Part shown: one piece after another, positions 48,528-59,607 of the stretch
Numbering within the stretch: the stretch's first letter is position 1
Layout: every line of letters begins with the position of its first letter
Assembly: GCF_040954645.1 (NCBI RefSeq)
Contig: NC_092803.1
Location: forward strand, 11,409,230 to 11,473,229
Direction of reading: 5' to 3'
Length of the DNA stretch: 64,000 bases
DNA from: Diabrotica undecimpunctata
Taxonomy: Eukaryota > Arthropoda > Insecta > Coleoptera > Chrysomelidae
The notes under the pieces: model-generated
Database searches by the model: none
What the model saw: the letters and a program-made list of their open reading frames with translations, nothing else
What the model was told of the DNA's origin: nothing
Program-made: the position numbers and the translations under genes

Positions 48528-51500
48528 CAGCGCTTTAAGGCCTTGTAAGCCCCCGGCTTCTAAAAAATACGAGCCCAAAGAGCCATCTAGCTCTTTGGGC
48601 TCGTAGTTTTGCCGTAATTGGTGGATTTCCATACATCCTCATTATTTCTTTATTCGTTCGTCTTCTCCAAATATTCTCTGCCGTCTTTATTCCTCCTAAG
48701 ATTTTTCTGAGCACCTTTCTTTCCCAGATCTCTACTTTCTTTTCTTCCTGCTGGTTCATAATCCACGTTTCACTAGCATACATCACTATGGGTCTGATTA
48801 CCGTCTCGTAGACTCTCAGGTTAGCTGTTATTGACACATTTTTTGCTTTCAGTAATGAATTTAGTGACCCTATCGCTCTGCTTCCCTTCATTAATCTTTT
48901 GTCTATCTCTTTTTCTTCTTTTCCCGTGTTCGTTATGGTTACTCATAAGTATTCAAATTTTGACACTTTTTTAAAACTATAGACAGTCTCTGCTCCTTTC
49001 ATTTTGATATATTTGTTATTATTTGTTATGTCTCCTCTCATTTCCATATATTGCGTTTTTGTTTGGTTTATTATTAATTTGTATCTTTTCGCTTTTTCTT
49101 CAAAGTTCTTGAAAACTTTTTCTAAATGTTTTTTTTTGTTCTCGCTAGTATCACCACATCATCCGCCTATGCTATGCACTGTTCCCTGCTATTGAAAATA
49201 GTCCTGTTCGCGCTCATATTTGATCTTCTTACGATTTGTTCTAATACTAGGTTCAATAAATTTTTTTGATAGCGGATCCCCTTGTTTTAAACCTCTATTC
49301 ACTGTGAGCTGTCTTGAAAAGCTTCCTTCCATTATTACCCTATTCATCGTGATCCTAAGCGTCATTTTCACCAGCCTTATAAGCTTTTCTGATCTTCTCA
49401 TGGCTTCATATAGCATCGTTCGATTTAGGGAGTCATATGCTTGTTTAAAATCGATAAATAGCATAGGTAATCCTAAGTTTTTTTTGTAACTATTATTTTG
49501 TATTAATTTTAACATACTTATTTGATCAGCATTTGTTCTTCCTGCTCTAAAACCTCTATGGTATTCTTCAATCACTTTGTTATCATATTTTATCAATCTT
49601 TTCCTCATAATTTTAGCAAATATAAAACTACTTCTAATAATGCTATACGTCTATAGTTTTTGCACTCCTTTTTTTATTTATAGGACTAATAAGAGCGCTA
49701 TTCCATTGTTTCGGCATTTCTTCTTTTGCCAAATTATTAGTGTCAAGTAAAATATCCTTTTATTCAACCTTTCGCCACCTTCCTTAAAAATCTCAGCTGG
49801 GATACCACTTTCTCCTGCACTTTTGTTATTTTTTAGGTCTCTGATTATTTCTTTGACTTTATTCAAAGTTGGTTCCTTGCACGTCCCTTCTTCATCTTCT
49901 TGCCAATTTTTATTTCCCTCAAGTTCCTCTTGTTGGTCTGTATCTAATAGATCTTCGAAATATTCTGCCCATCTGTTTAATTTTTTTGTTGTTTCACCTA
50001 CATGTAAGCCTTCTTTGTTTCTGCAATACCATGGATTATTCTTTGTAGTTTCCCTGGATTTCTTAACTTGTTGGTAGAAATTTTTTACCTCTTTGTTTAT
50101 GTCAGCTTCTTCTATGTTTTTCAATCGCTTTTCTAGCTCTTTTCTTTTTCCTGCAAATTCTTTTCACTTCCCTTCTTCTTGCCACATAGTTTTCAATAGC
50201 ATTTTGGGTATTTTCTTTATCTCTTTGTAGTTTTGCCCAATTTCTTCTTGCCAAAACATTCCTACATTCTTTATCGAATCAGTCTTGCCGTGTTTTAATA
50301 TGCTCTCTTCCTATACATTTTCCGCTGCTTACGACATGTTTCTTAGTATGATCTGCCACTCTTCATCTATATCCTGTTTGAATGGATTCTCTAGTTTTTT
50401 ATTTATTTTTTCATCAGAAAAACTGGAAAATATATTATCTTATAAGTCTGATATTAATGTTTATAGTTATTTTATAACTTTTTTTTATTTTGTCGATTTA
50501 TGATATCATTATGTTGTTTTTTTTTTCGTTCTTAATTTATATTTTAAATCAAGGGTTTCTAATTCTGTTTCTTCAATATTTTTATTGCTTCCCATTTTTT
50601 TATATTTTTATTTGTATGGCTATTTTTGCATTTAGTCCTTTGTAAGAATTGTTTCCCTGTTAGATTTCTACATACATTTCTATTTTAGGTCATACTAATA
50701 ATAATCTTACGCTTTTCAAAATTTTTTTGGACTCTTGAAGTATTTTATAGATCTATATCTGATACATGGTATTTTGGTTCTTTAACTTTCATACGTCTAT
50801 TAAGCAAACCTGTAACCCTCTTTACTTAACTTATTCCTTTATTTTAATCGCTGCTCATGCTCCAGCATTGATATCGTGCTATGCAATTTTCGTGATTGAA
50901 AATGATTTCGTTCCTATGTATAATAATAATGATATCCCTATAAAGCGGTAACTTTTGAACTAAGTAGGTCCAAATGTCATGTTTTAATTGCTTTCAACCT
51001 AACATAACGTTTGAATTTTTCTAAAGAATTATCCAGCAACATTGGCGACAAAGCGATATTTATTTATGTCTCCACATGTTAATTATATGTAGACAATTTA
51101 TTACTTATGAATAATTATTTGATTACAGGTACTTGTAGTAGCTGTTTTCGCAGTATGCGGTGCTGTTGAAGAGAAAAAAGAAAAGAGAGGTCTCTTAGGC
51201 TTAGGCGATCCACTTTTGGACGGCCATGGAGGACTGGAATTGGCCCCAGCACCTATTTTGGCTAAAGCTCCAATCTACAGCAGCTACTCTGCACCTTTGA
51301 TCTCCAAATCAATCCTTCCAGCTCCAATCTCTTACTCCGCTCCCCTCTCTTACGCTGCATCTCTCTCTTACTCTGCTCCCCTCTCCTACTCTGCTCCAGT
51401 CATCAGCAAATCCTACGCCGCTCCTATCCTCTCCGCTCCTATCTTGAAATCCGCTCCACTTTTATCCGCTCCCTTGTACGCTAAATCTTACTCAGCACCT

Positions 51501-51761
51501 TTGTTATCCGCTCCCATCGCTCATTCTGCTCCCATCTACTCAGCTCCCGCTCCAATTTTGAGCAAATCTATCTCCTTAGCGGCCCCTATCTCATACGCCG
51601 CTCCTCTTGCTCACGCTCCGATCTCATACGCAGCTCCTATCTCCCATGCTGCTCCCATCTCTTATGGAGCTCCTCTCTCATATGGATCTCCTCTCTCATA
51701 TGGAGCTCCTCTCTCATATGGACACGGACTGGACTTAGGATATGGAAAACTCTACCATTAG
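48349..51761 (+). CDS. Secreted Ser/Ala/Pro-repeat cuticle-type structural protein, two exons
   Basis: Coding exon 1 is 48349-48360 (MKFL) and ends at a perfect GTAAGT donor. Exon 2 starts at 51129 after TTACAG and ends at TAG 51759-51761, giving 214 residues. Residues 1-17 ([17 protein letters not shown]) are a signal peptide. The basic spacer EEKKEKRG and [10 protein letters not shown] follow. From about residue 45 there are degenerate repeats of the types SYSAPLS, SAPIL and SKS. The last 45 residues are SYGAPLSYG repeats ending [10 protein letters not shown]. There is no chitin-binding Rebers-Riddiford domain. Low-complexity Ala/Pro/Tyr-rich proteins of this sort are typical of insect cuticle, or less often eggshell or silk. 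GC at exon 2 is clearly higher than in surrounding DNA. Repeat number is likely variable. Confidence 0.9.
48389..48526. repeat. (TA)n microsatellite at the start of the intron
   Basis: A TA tract with TGTA interruptions begins 28 bp after the exon 1 donor. Tyr/Ile frames through it are artefacts. Confidence 0.95.
48535..50290 (-). mobile_element. RTE-type retrotransposon (family C), copy 2, inside the cuticle gene intron
   Basis: Opposite to the host gene, this fragment carries the linker (50124-49678, with [17 protein letters not shown] and [17 protein letters not shown]), then an RT in two frames. 49608-49189 has [35 protein letters not shown] (motif A) and [10 protein letters not shown]. 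The motif C Tyr codon is a stop (TAG, about 49168), leaving ADDVVILA. The thumb at 48891-48535 has [20 protein letters not shown] and YASETWIMN. It lacks the endonuclease and a 3' tail, ending instead in a hairpin (48568-48605) next to the (TA)n tract. Inactive. Confidence 0.85.
48568..48605. repeat. Perfect 16-bp hairpin with 6-base loop
   Basis: tacgagcccaaagagc (48568-48583) and gctctttgggctcgta (48590-48605) are exact reverse complements around catcta. It sits at the 3' break of the intronic RTE copy. Part of one arm is RTE coding sequence (KLRAQRARW), so the other arm is a copied foldback made at the break. Confidence 0.85.
50295..51128 (+). other. Rest of the cuticle gene intron
   Basis: T-rich intron sequence with no gene. 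The intron closes at 51121-51128 with gattacag. Short open frames here (50285-50503 and 50766-50951) have no motifs. Confidence 0.6.
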
Positions 51762-51831
51762 ACATAAAAAGTGATATTGTTTACCTTGTTTAATTTATGT
51801 TTTAGTTTCGTTTAAAATGTAAAATTATGTA

Positions 51832-51837
51832 AATAAA
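51832..51837 (+). terminator. Poly(A) signal AATAAA of the cuticle-type gene
   Basis: AATAAA lies 71 bp after the stop codon, followed at about 51844 by a T-rich stretch. Canonical 3' end signal for the gene ending at 51761. Confidence 0.7.
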
Positions 51838-51844
51838 CCGATAT

Positions 51845-52970
51845 TTTTTTAATCTATTGTTTTTCTTTATTCATAAAATTTTAACCACATCCTGTGCAAA
51901 GAATGTTAATGCCGAGATTCTCGACCTTTTTTTCTGCAAAGTGTATTGTAACACGAGTTTGATACAGATTTTAGTAACACCATTTTTTATTTTATAATAT
52001 AGAAATATGGAGTTAAAAATAAAGGCCACGATAAGGCACGGTTTTTATTGAGAATTAAATTTATATTTATTAAGAGTATAGAGCCATCAACAATCGTTAT
52101 TTAAGAAGACTGTTACATCACTTATTTTTACAAGTCGGTAGTATCTTAGTCACCACGTTGAATTAATTAGCAGGAACACTGAAATCGCATTCCCAATTGG
52201 ATGTGTAATTGGAGATGAGAGTCCTTTTATAAAAATTTTAATTTATTCATCTCCAATTCACAAACTGGAAATAAAAGTATATGATGGTAAAAATAATAGA
52301 AAATCTTTGAATTGTTTTTACATGCATTGATTTGCTTGAAATTTTGACACTACAAAATAGCTTAAATATCAAAATCTACTGTATGCTAATATGTGTTTTT
52401 CCTCTGGAGGTGGTTACCATTCCAACGTTTGGATAGAAAAAGTTTATTAAAAAAAACATGATAGTTGTTAAAACAGTGAATTTTATAAGTTTTTCATGGA
52501 AAACTTATAAAAATTTTTTAGAACCTTAAAAAAACTTAAAATGACACTGGTAAAAGTCATTTGCATCAAACTTAAGGTGTTATAACGAAAATAAAGTCCG
52601 CTTATATATTTTAGGACGCAGAAAGTAACAAAACTCACCCTCGCTAAAACCACCCTGGTTGAAACTATTTGTTGTTCATTCACAATTTACTTAATTTGTA
52701 TACAAAAGTTACATTCTGGAAGTTTATCTGGTTTAGTTTTGAAAAAATCCGAATTTAAACTAAAGACACAATTTTTGGAATTTCTCAAAAAATCACATTT
52801 TTTTTTCAAAATAACTCAACGTGTAAAAAATATACTGAAAAAATGCTAGAATACAAAAAACAGCTTTTTACATATCGAAACGATTATTGCGTTCGGGTGT
52901 CGGCATCTTCCCCTGTTTTGTCCTCCTGCTGTGGTGCCTAGTGGTTGACGGCCTTCTTACGGTAAAGTAA
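51845..52970. other. Unassigned AT-rich DNA
   Basis: No gene seen. A small inverted repeat (ggagatga at 52210-52217 and tcatctcc at about 52248-52255) may be a short foldback. Confidence 0.35.
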
Positions 52971-52974
52971 GTAG

Positions 52975-53935
52975 GTGGAGAGTTAAAAAAAATGGCCTCC
53001 CACAGGGAAGTGTTTTAACACCAATCCTCTTCAATATATACACAAACGACCAACCTACGCCGACCGAAACCAAGCACTTCCTCTATGCTGACGATCTTGC
53101 AATATGTGCTCAAGGAAATAGTTTTGAGGAAGTGGAGGAGAAACTCGAAACTGTCTTAAAAACAATGACAGCGTACTACCTGAAGAATTCCCTAAGACCC
53201 AATCCCTCTAAAACCCAAGTCTGCGCTTTCCACCTTCGCACAAAGGAAGCCAAGCGAAAACTAGCATAAAAATGAGAGGGAAATTAACAACTAGGAACAG
53301 CATACTCAGAAAGCTAACGGGAAGTAAATGGGACGCACGTTCTGGCGTTTTAAGAACAACGACACAGGCACTGTGTTTCTCAACTGCTGAATATGCGTGT
53401 CTCGTTTGGGGCAGATCTGCCCACACCAAACAAGTTGATACTGCGCTAAATGAGACATGCAGGATAGTAATGGGGTGCATGAAACCAACGCCACTCTCAA
53501 ATCTATATAAAGCAGCGGGTTTTGCAGAACTCTCAACACACAGAGGAGTTGAAGAGCACATAGAGAAAATTAAACAGATCGCGGACGAGCGGCATGCCCT
53601 ATACAAAGCTCGAACACCACGAAAGCAACTAAAATCTTTCCTCTTACCGAGGTTCAATGGACCGGCCAGTCCCTAGACTTTAAAACAGGGAAAACTATGA
53701 ATAGGATAAGAACGGGAGTCGCTCCAGTAAAATCAAACATGACAAAATGGGGAAAAATCGACCAAGATGATGTGATCTGTGACTATGGAGAAATACAGAA
53801 TATGGAACATCTTACATGCAGAAACTGTCCTCATCGATGTACCCTCGAAGATTTGTGGCTCGTTAACAAAGATGGAACCGATACTGGGCCGAAACTTTAT
53901 GAATGACATATCCGGACATGATAAAGTAAAGTAAA
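52975..53935 (+). mobile_element. Non-LTR retrotransposon 3' part (Jockey/CR1 group)
   Basis: From 53004 the plus strand reads GLPQGSVLTPILFNIYTNDQ (motif B), then HFLYADDLAICAQGNSFEEV (motif C intact) and LRPNPSKTQVCAFHLRTKEA, stopping at 53269. After a deletion of about 50 residues, the frame 53272-53676 continues with LRKLTGSKWDARSGVLRTTT, then AEYACLVWGRSAHTKQVD and NETCRIVMGCMKPTPLSNLY. A last frame at 53697-53906 (MNRIRTGVAPVKSNMTKWGK, then CRNCPHRCTLEDLW) is the terminal domain. The tail is taaagtaaag at about 53925. 5' truncation at motif B and the internal deletion make it dead. The exact clade is not certain. Confidence 0.82.
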
Positions 53936-54149
53936 GCATGGGTGAATGAAAGCCATACTTACATACCTATATATGTATTTATATCTTTAATAAAAAATGG
54001 GATTTAAACAAAAAAGTGCAGTCTTTGCAACAAAATATAATAGGTACAATATTGACGAAAATTTAAGATTTTTTAAGAATTAATTAGTAATACTTAATGC
54101 TAATGCTTTTACGAGCGGTTAGATCACGTAGTTTTTTTTAGGACAGATC

Positions 54150-57040
54150 TTTTTCATTCGGTCATCGATGAGTTGGGGAGCAATAATGTTTTCTCCCTTT
54201 TACCATTTTTTAATTAATGGGCTTTAACAGAGCATATAAAAGTTTCTATAAACCATTTCATTAAAATTGACTATCTATCCAAGCATTCTTTTGGGAAGCG
54301 TAAACGATAGACATCGCAGATATATTAATGTGTTTAAAACAACGTGGTTTCTTACTTTTACTAATGACAAGCGTGGACAATTAGTGGCTGCCAGTCGCAT
54401 AAGCACAAGCTAAGGCAGTGATACGATCCTTGATTACTTTAGGTCCAAGTGTTACTAATTCACGACGTGGCGTAAGAGTTTTTAGTAGCAAAGCTTTTCC
54501 ATTGAGCCCAGTTTCGTCTGCATTGTAAGCGTTTTGGTGGGCGTAATTTTCTTCCTTCAATAACTCTCTTAATTTAGTTTAGAATTAATCTGCTGCTGAT
54601 GAACCAGCACAGTTTTTATTTTTGTATTTGAAGCTCATGAATGCTATGTCTCGTCTTAATCGTTTTAACCAGCCTGTGATTGCTCAATAATTTGACAGCT
54701 CTCCAGATTGTTTGCTGATCAGTTCTGAATTAGATCAGAAATACATTCTCCCTGGAATATTTTTTGAGCAAACCCCTTATATAGTTTGTCATAAGTTGAA
54801 AGTTCCGATATAGACTAGGCGGGATCTGTAGAAATTCAGACCATAATGGACATTTTCCATAGGAAGCTATTTTTTTGCTGGAATCCCTTCAGGATGTGCC
54901 CAATATCGATAATCATGATATGCGCCAGTCGCAAACCCTGTGTAAAATTTTTTATTTAACAAAATCTGAAAACAATTGAAAATTTCTCATTTTTTTGCTA
55001 CTATTTTCGTTTATAATTCGGAAAATATTGATCCTAGGGAAAAAAAAAGAAGTTAAAAGTTTCCTTATTCAATTTTACACAATATTTCGTTAGCTAGAAA
55101 TTGAAGATTTAATGTTTATTGTTGAAAAAATAGCAATAATTGGAAAAAAAGTACAAAAAAATGAAGTTAATCCTTTAAATGTTTTTCGACTTTCTAAACT
55201 TGACTTACAATCTCCATATTCCTCCTAGAAAAACCTTTTAACATGTTTAAAACGTGTGCTAAATTTTGTTAAGATTGGTTGGATAGGTTTTGCATAATAA
55301 TTTTGCAATCCAGCCTACTGCAAAAAAATCGCAAATTTTCAAATTTATAGTAGGCCCTAAATAAGACTCTCAGATAGTTGCAAATTTTTTACAAATAAAG
55401 GAAGGCTCAAACTTTCAAACGCTTGTTGTAAAATTCAAATCGGTTTACCAACAGAGCCTAGAAGTTTTTTATTTAAAGTTTTAAACATTTTTTAGGTTTA
55501 TAAACAAATTGAATACCTTTACGAGCTTTAAACATATTAATTTCAAAATTTATACACTTAAAGAACATTAAAAAATGCTTTTTTTAAAAAAAGATATATT
55601 CGGCTTACTGGTTGCCGAGATATTGAAGGTCAAAGTTGGCATACATTTGCCGTGTAACCATAAGTGATAGAGGGCTCGTTTTTAAACAAATACCCTCGTC
55701 TTGTCAAGTACTTTTTATATGAAAAGTAACAATTTACTTCAATGTATAAATTGCAAGCTAAAAAAAAATGCATGAAGAAAAAATACATGAAGAAAAAATG
55801 CATGAAGAAAAAATGCAATTACTTGTTTAACATACAATTGTTTATTGCAAATTTCCCAATTTGCAATTAAAAATGGTATTTGAAAAAATGATATTTGAAA
55901 TCCTTGTCGTCCGAGACATCGATTCAAAAAAAAAGAGCAAAATTGGTTAACAGGAAGCCGAGATAATGCAATTTTTAGCGCGCGCTATGATTTTGAACTC
56001 GCCGATTCACATTTCGAGTGAATGTCCCCCACCACCTCTCATGCATTCCGAGCGAAATTTTACGCGAAAACGGTTATTTATTTGTCTTTTTTATGGTATT
56101 TGTTTAAAAACGAGCCCTCTATCACTTATGGTTACACGGCAAATATATGCCAACTTTGACCTTCACGATCTCGGCAACCAGTAAGAAGCCGAATGTATCT
56201 GTTTTTTTTTTTTAAAGAAGCGTCTTTTAATGTTCTTTAAGTGTATAAATTTTGAAATTGATATGTTTAAAGCTCGTAAAGTTATTCAATTTGTTTATGG
56301 GCCTAATATATATATAAAGAATGTTTAAAACTTTAAAACATTTTCTAGGCTCTCCTAGTGAACCGATTTGAATTTTACAAAAAGCATTTGAAAGTTTGAG
56401 CCTTCCTTTATGTGTAAAAAAATTTGCAACTATCTTAGGGCCTTATTTGGGGCCTACTATAAATTTGAAAATTTGCGATTTTTTTCCAGTAGGCTGGGTT
56501 GCAAAATTATTATGCAAAACCTATCCGACCGATCTTAATAAAATTTAGCACAAGTTTTAAACAGATTAAAAGGTTTTTCTAGGCGGAATATGGAGCTTGT
56601 AAGTCAAGTTTAGAAAGTCGAAAACATTTAAAGGATTAACTTCATTTTTTTGTACTTTTTTTCCAATTATTGCTATTTTTTAAACCATAAACATTAAATT
56701 TTCAATTTCTAGCTAACGAAATATTATGTAAAATTGAATGACGAAACTTTTAACTTTTTATAATTTTTTCTCTAGGATCAATATTTTCCGAATTATAAAC
56801 CAAAATAGGAGCACAAAAATCAGAAATTTTCAATTGTTTCCAGATTTTGTTAAATAAAAAATTTAGCACAGGGTTTGCGACTGGCGCATATCGTAATTAT
56901 CGATATTGGGCACATCCTGAAGGGATTCCAGCAAAAAAATAGCTTCCTATGGAAAATGTCCAATCCAAAACAGATCCCGCCTAGACTAATAAGCGGTTGT
57001 TGGGTTGAACGACGTTCGGATAATCAACGCTCTACTACTG
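54150..57040 (-). mobile_element. Tigger/jerky-type DNA transposon, broken and split by a foldback insertion
   Basis: The right TIR (minus strand, from 57040) reads CAGTAGTAGAGCGTTGATTA and then TCCGAACG. This is the Tigger-style end, with TA at 57041-57042. Coding remains lie at 54790-54150 in broken frames. They include YDKLYKGFAQKIFQGE, RRDIAFMSFKYKN, AYNADETGLNGKALL (first catalytic Asp), TPRRELVTLGPKVIKDRITA and SKSKKPRCFKHINISAM. These are the CENP-B/jerky-type transposase words. A 2.17-kb foldback occupies 54813-56986, between TIR and transposase. The left TIR was not found, so the element is probably 3'-truncated. Confidence 0.78.
54813..56986. mobile_element. 2.2-kb foldback element with ~0.88-kb inverted arms
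   Basis: The left arm (54813-55694) and right arm (56095-56986) are inverted copies over about 0.88 kb, separated by a 400-bp spacer. Outer ends are GACTAGGCGGGATCTG (54813) and the reverse complement of GTCTAGGCGGGATCTG (ending 56986). TA flanks both ends (54811-54812 and 56987-56988). Inner ends meet at ctcgtttttaaacaaatacc. Mismatches are scattered but frequent enough that this is not an assembly fold. The spacer has 14- to 15-bp repeats (tgcatgaagaaaaaa) at about 55769-55815 and no transposase. Transcription through it would give a long dsRNA hairpin. Confidence 0.88.
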
Positions 57041-57049
57041 TATAAGTGT

Positions 57050-58250
57050 TTTCATTTACAAGGTATTTTATAAATACAACCCTTTGTTCTTTCTTATTCG
57101 TTATTAGATTTGATTTTAAATAAAATAAATGTCAAAGAATGGCTTCAAAACAAAACTTCTTATATAGATTTTTTTATTTTTCCATAAGAAGCCCGATAAT
57201 TTGAGTTTTTTAACATTTATTGTGCCCGAAAACGTTTGGTATAAATTAAAACAGATTAGTTTTAATCAATTTGATCAATAATATTTATATTTATGTCCAT
57301 GTATTTTTGGTTCGGTAAATTATAAAATTTGGAATGTTCATATTTAATGTAGTTGTGTATTTCAACAATTACTAGTGTCAAAAATTTGGTTGTTAAGATC
57401 AATATCAATGTGAGGAAACCGGTGACACGAGATACACAACATTCTTACATAACACTCATAATTTATCTTTTTTAAGAGGCCCACTAATATGAATGAGATT
57501 TTTGTTCTAGAAAAGAGAGACTCTCTTGTTTTCTTCAGATTTTCCGAAGGTTAACATCTTGCAAAACGAAATTGAAAATGTTTATCAATCCGTGTCATTA
57601 CGAATGTCGACACGACGTTTGGTAATTCAATTGATTTTTTCTTGCTTAGGAGGAAGTGTGTCAAAAAATGTGGCGTGAAACCAAACCAAATCGCTGCATT
57701 TCATTTCAAAGAATTCATTTTTATGGCGTTTTATTTCTCATTTGAATAAGGTATATTCGGTCGACGAAAAAAATCTTGCAACAGTTCGATTAAAAACTGA
57801 CATTAGGTAATGAATAATAGTGGACCCATTTTGTTATTGTGAGCATTTGAAATAATTTTATTAAATTTGCTTAAAAGTAGTATTTGTTTGATGTTTGTTC
57901 ATTAGACAAAGAATCTTTTTATCACATAGCTTTTTTATAAAAAATATATTTATCTTCTATTGATTTAAAATAACAACAAATTTTTATTCATTCAATATAA
58001 TCGTAGGGAAAACAATTTGCGTGCAATATTTTCGACTGGTATGAAAGTTTGTTGCCTGGCAATGTTCGCGAATTAAATTTTGACAATTAAATCACGAGAC
58101 GTCAGTCGAGTAATTTTGTCAAAATTTCATAAGCGAAACTTGCCAAATAAACCAGAAGACAGTTTTGCCGCTAAATAATTTTCTATCGAATAATATTCGA
58201 CAAGACTATTTCATGAGACAAGTAATCCACCATACAAACGAAACATAATC
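57050..58250. other. Unassigned AT-rich DNA
   Basis: No gene or repeat recognised. Confidence 0.35.
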
Positions 58251-58255
58251 TTTAT

Positions 58256-58610
58256 TTATTTGTTAATAATATTAAATGTACAATTATTATAAGCTATAGT
58301 AGTTTGCCCATTCTTTTCTACCAAAGCATGATTTTGTGTAGTATTGACCTGTAGCATTTGGGAACTCGAAGGTCCAGCTTCATTTGTTGTTCTGAGATTT
58401 TCGATCAACTTCTGGTGGTGACTGCAATTCAGCTGCAGATATGTTTTTAGAGAGCTTGCATTTGAGTGACCCGTTAATTTAGAGGAAAAGGTACAAATAT
58501 GGGCTATCATTTTGTTTATTGCTGATATCTTGACTATTTTTTGATCGAAAAAGTTCAAATTACATAATTGACATGTAGAATTGTTTTGCTCTTTTGTGCT
58601 AGTTTGTTTT
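58256..58610 (-). other. Possible 3' exon of an unknown gene or transposon
   Basis: On the minus strand a frame of about 118 codons runs from a TAG at about 58615 to the stop at 58256. It contains CQLCNLNFFDQKIVKISAIN, later HSNASSLKTYLQLNCSHHQK and AGPSSSQMLQVNTTQ. AATAAA overlaps the stop region. The frame lacks an ATG near its beginning, so it would have to be an internal or last exon spliced from upstream. Its Cys/His pairs suggest a degenerate zinc finger. I do not recognise the family. Confidence 0.3.
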
Positions 58611-58880
58611 TCTGCCTAGTAAGATATTTTTTTTCTGTAATGTCATAAAAACACTCACGGTGTCATTTAAGTAAGCAACGGAAAGGGGATATAAATATGG
58701 GCTACTAGTGAAAATATTTTTATTTTTATTTAATAATTTTTTATGAACAATATTCACACACATATTCGTCTCTTTCTGTACCAGAACAATCTATATGTGC
58801 CCAAAAGTTGTACATAAGGCACTGAATCCATTTTTCACCTCGATAATCCTCGCAAAATTTTCCGTCACAGAAAATACAAT

Positions 58881-59100
58881 TTACATCCGTATTTTCCGGA
58901 TACGTTACATCAGGAATCTCTTCCTAATCCATATCTTCATCAGCTGGTTGAAATTCCTGCTCACTATCGTTGTCAGAAGAACTTTCGATTTTACATCCGT
59001 ATTTTTCGGATACGTTACATCAGGAATCTCTTCCTAATCCATATCTTCATCAGTTGGTTGAAATTCCTGCTCACTATCGTTGTCAGAAGAACTTTCGATT
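58881..59100. repeat. 110-bp tandem duplication inside the pogo-like gene
   Basis: 58881-58990 and 58991-59100 are near-identical (two to three differences). 110 is not a multiple of three, so the duplication shifts the frame between the tail and the finger. Confidence 0.9.
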
Positions 59101-59355
59101 TCCTTTTTATGCCGCCTCTCTGACTTGTTTTAATTTTTTTCTTAGTTACCTTCCTTGTGGACTCGTAATGTGTCGTTTTACTGCTTGTACATTTAATTTA
59201 TTTTTGCTGTTTTGCTGGTCTTATGCTTCCTTGTAAGGTGAAGAAGTTATTACCGTTGATTTCGATGATTTTCTACCACTATTTGTAGATTTTTTCCTGA
59301 TCGACGGCACTGGCGATATTTCAAATGGACTTACAAACTTCTACGAACCAGAAGA

Positions 59356-59607
59356 ACCTGGTTCACTGATGTTGCTTGCTTTTGGTGTTTTTGGAAGCAT
59401 AGCAGGTTCAATAGGTTGCGGACTTACAAACTTTTGCAAACCAAAAGTACCTGGTTCACTAATGTTGCTGGCTTCTGATGTTTTTGGTAGGATATCAGGT
59501 TCAATAGCTTGCGGACTTACAAACTTCTGCAAACCAGAAGGAGCTGGTTCACTGATGTTGCTGGTTTCTGGTGTTTTTGGTAGGATAGCAGGTTTAATAA
59601 CTTTCGG
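59356..59607 (-). repeat. 93-bp coding repeat (31 residues), two and a half units
   Basis: Units begin at 59356, 59449 and 59542. Each encodes ASNISEP, then GLQKFVSPQ, IEP and LPKT. In-frame repeats in the linker of the pogo-like protein, probably unstructured. Confidence 0.85.

Noticed and set aside
48378..48632. Frames through the intronic TA tract
   Set aside because: Microsatellite artefacts. Only the first 12 nt of the plus frame (MKFL) are real coding sequence.
55630..55927. Minus frames with HFFFMHFFF-like repeats
   Set aside because: They come from the tgcatgaagaaaaaa repeats in the foldback spacer.
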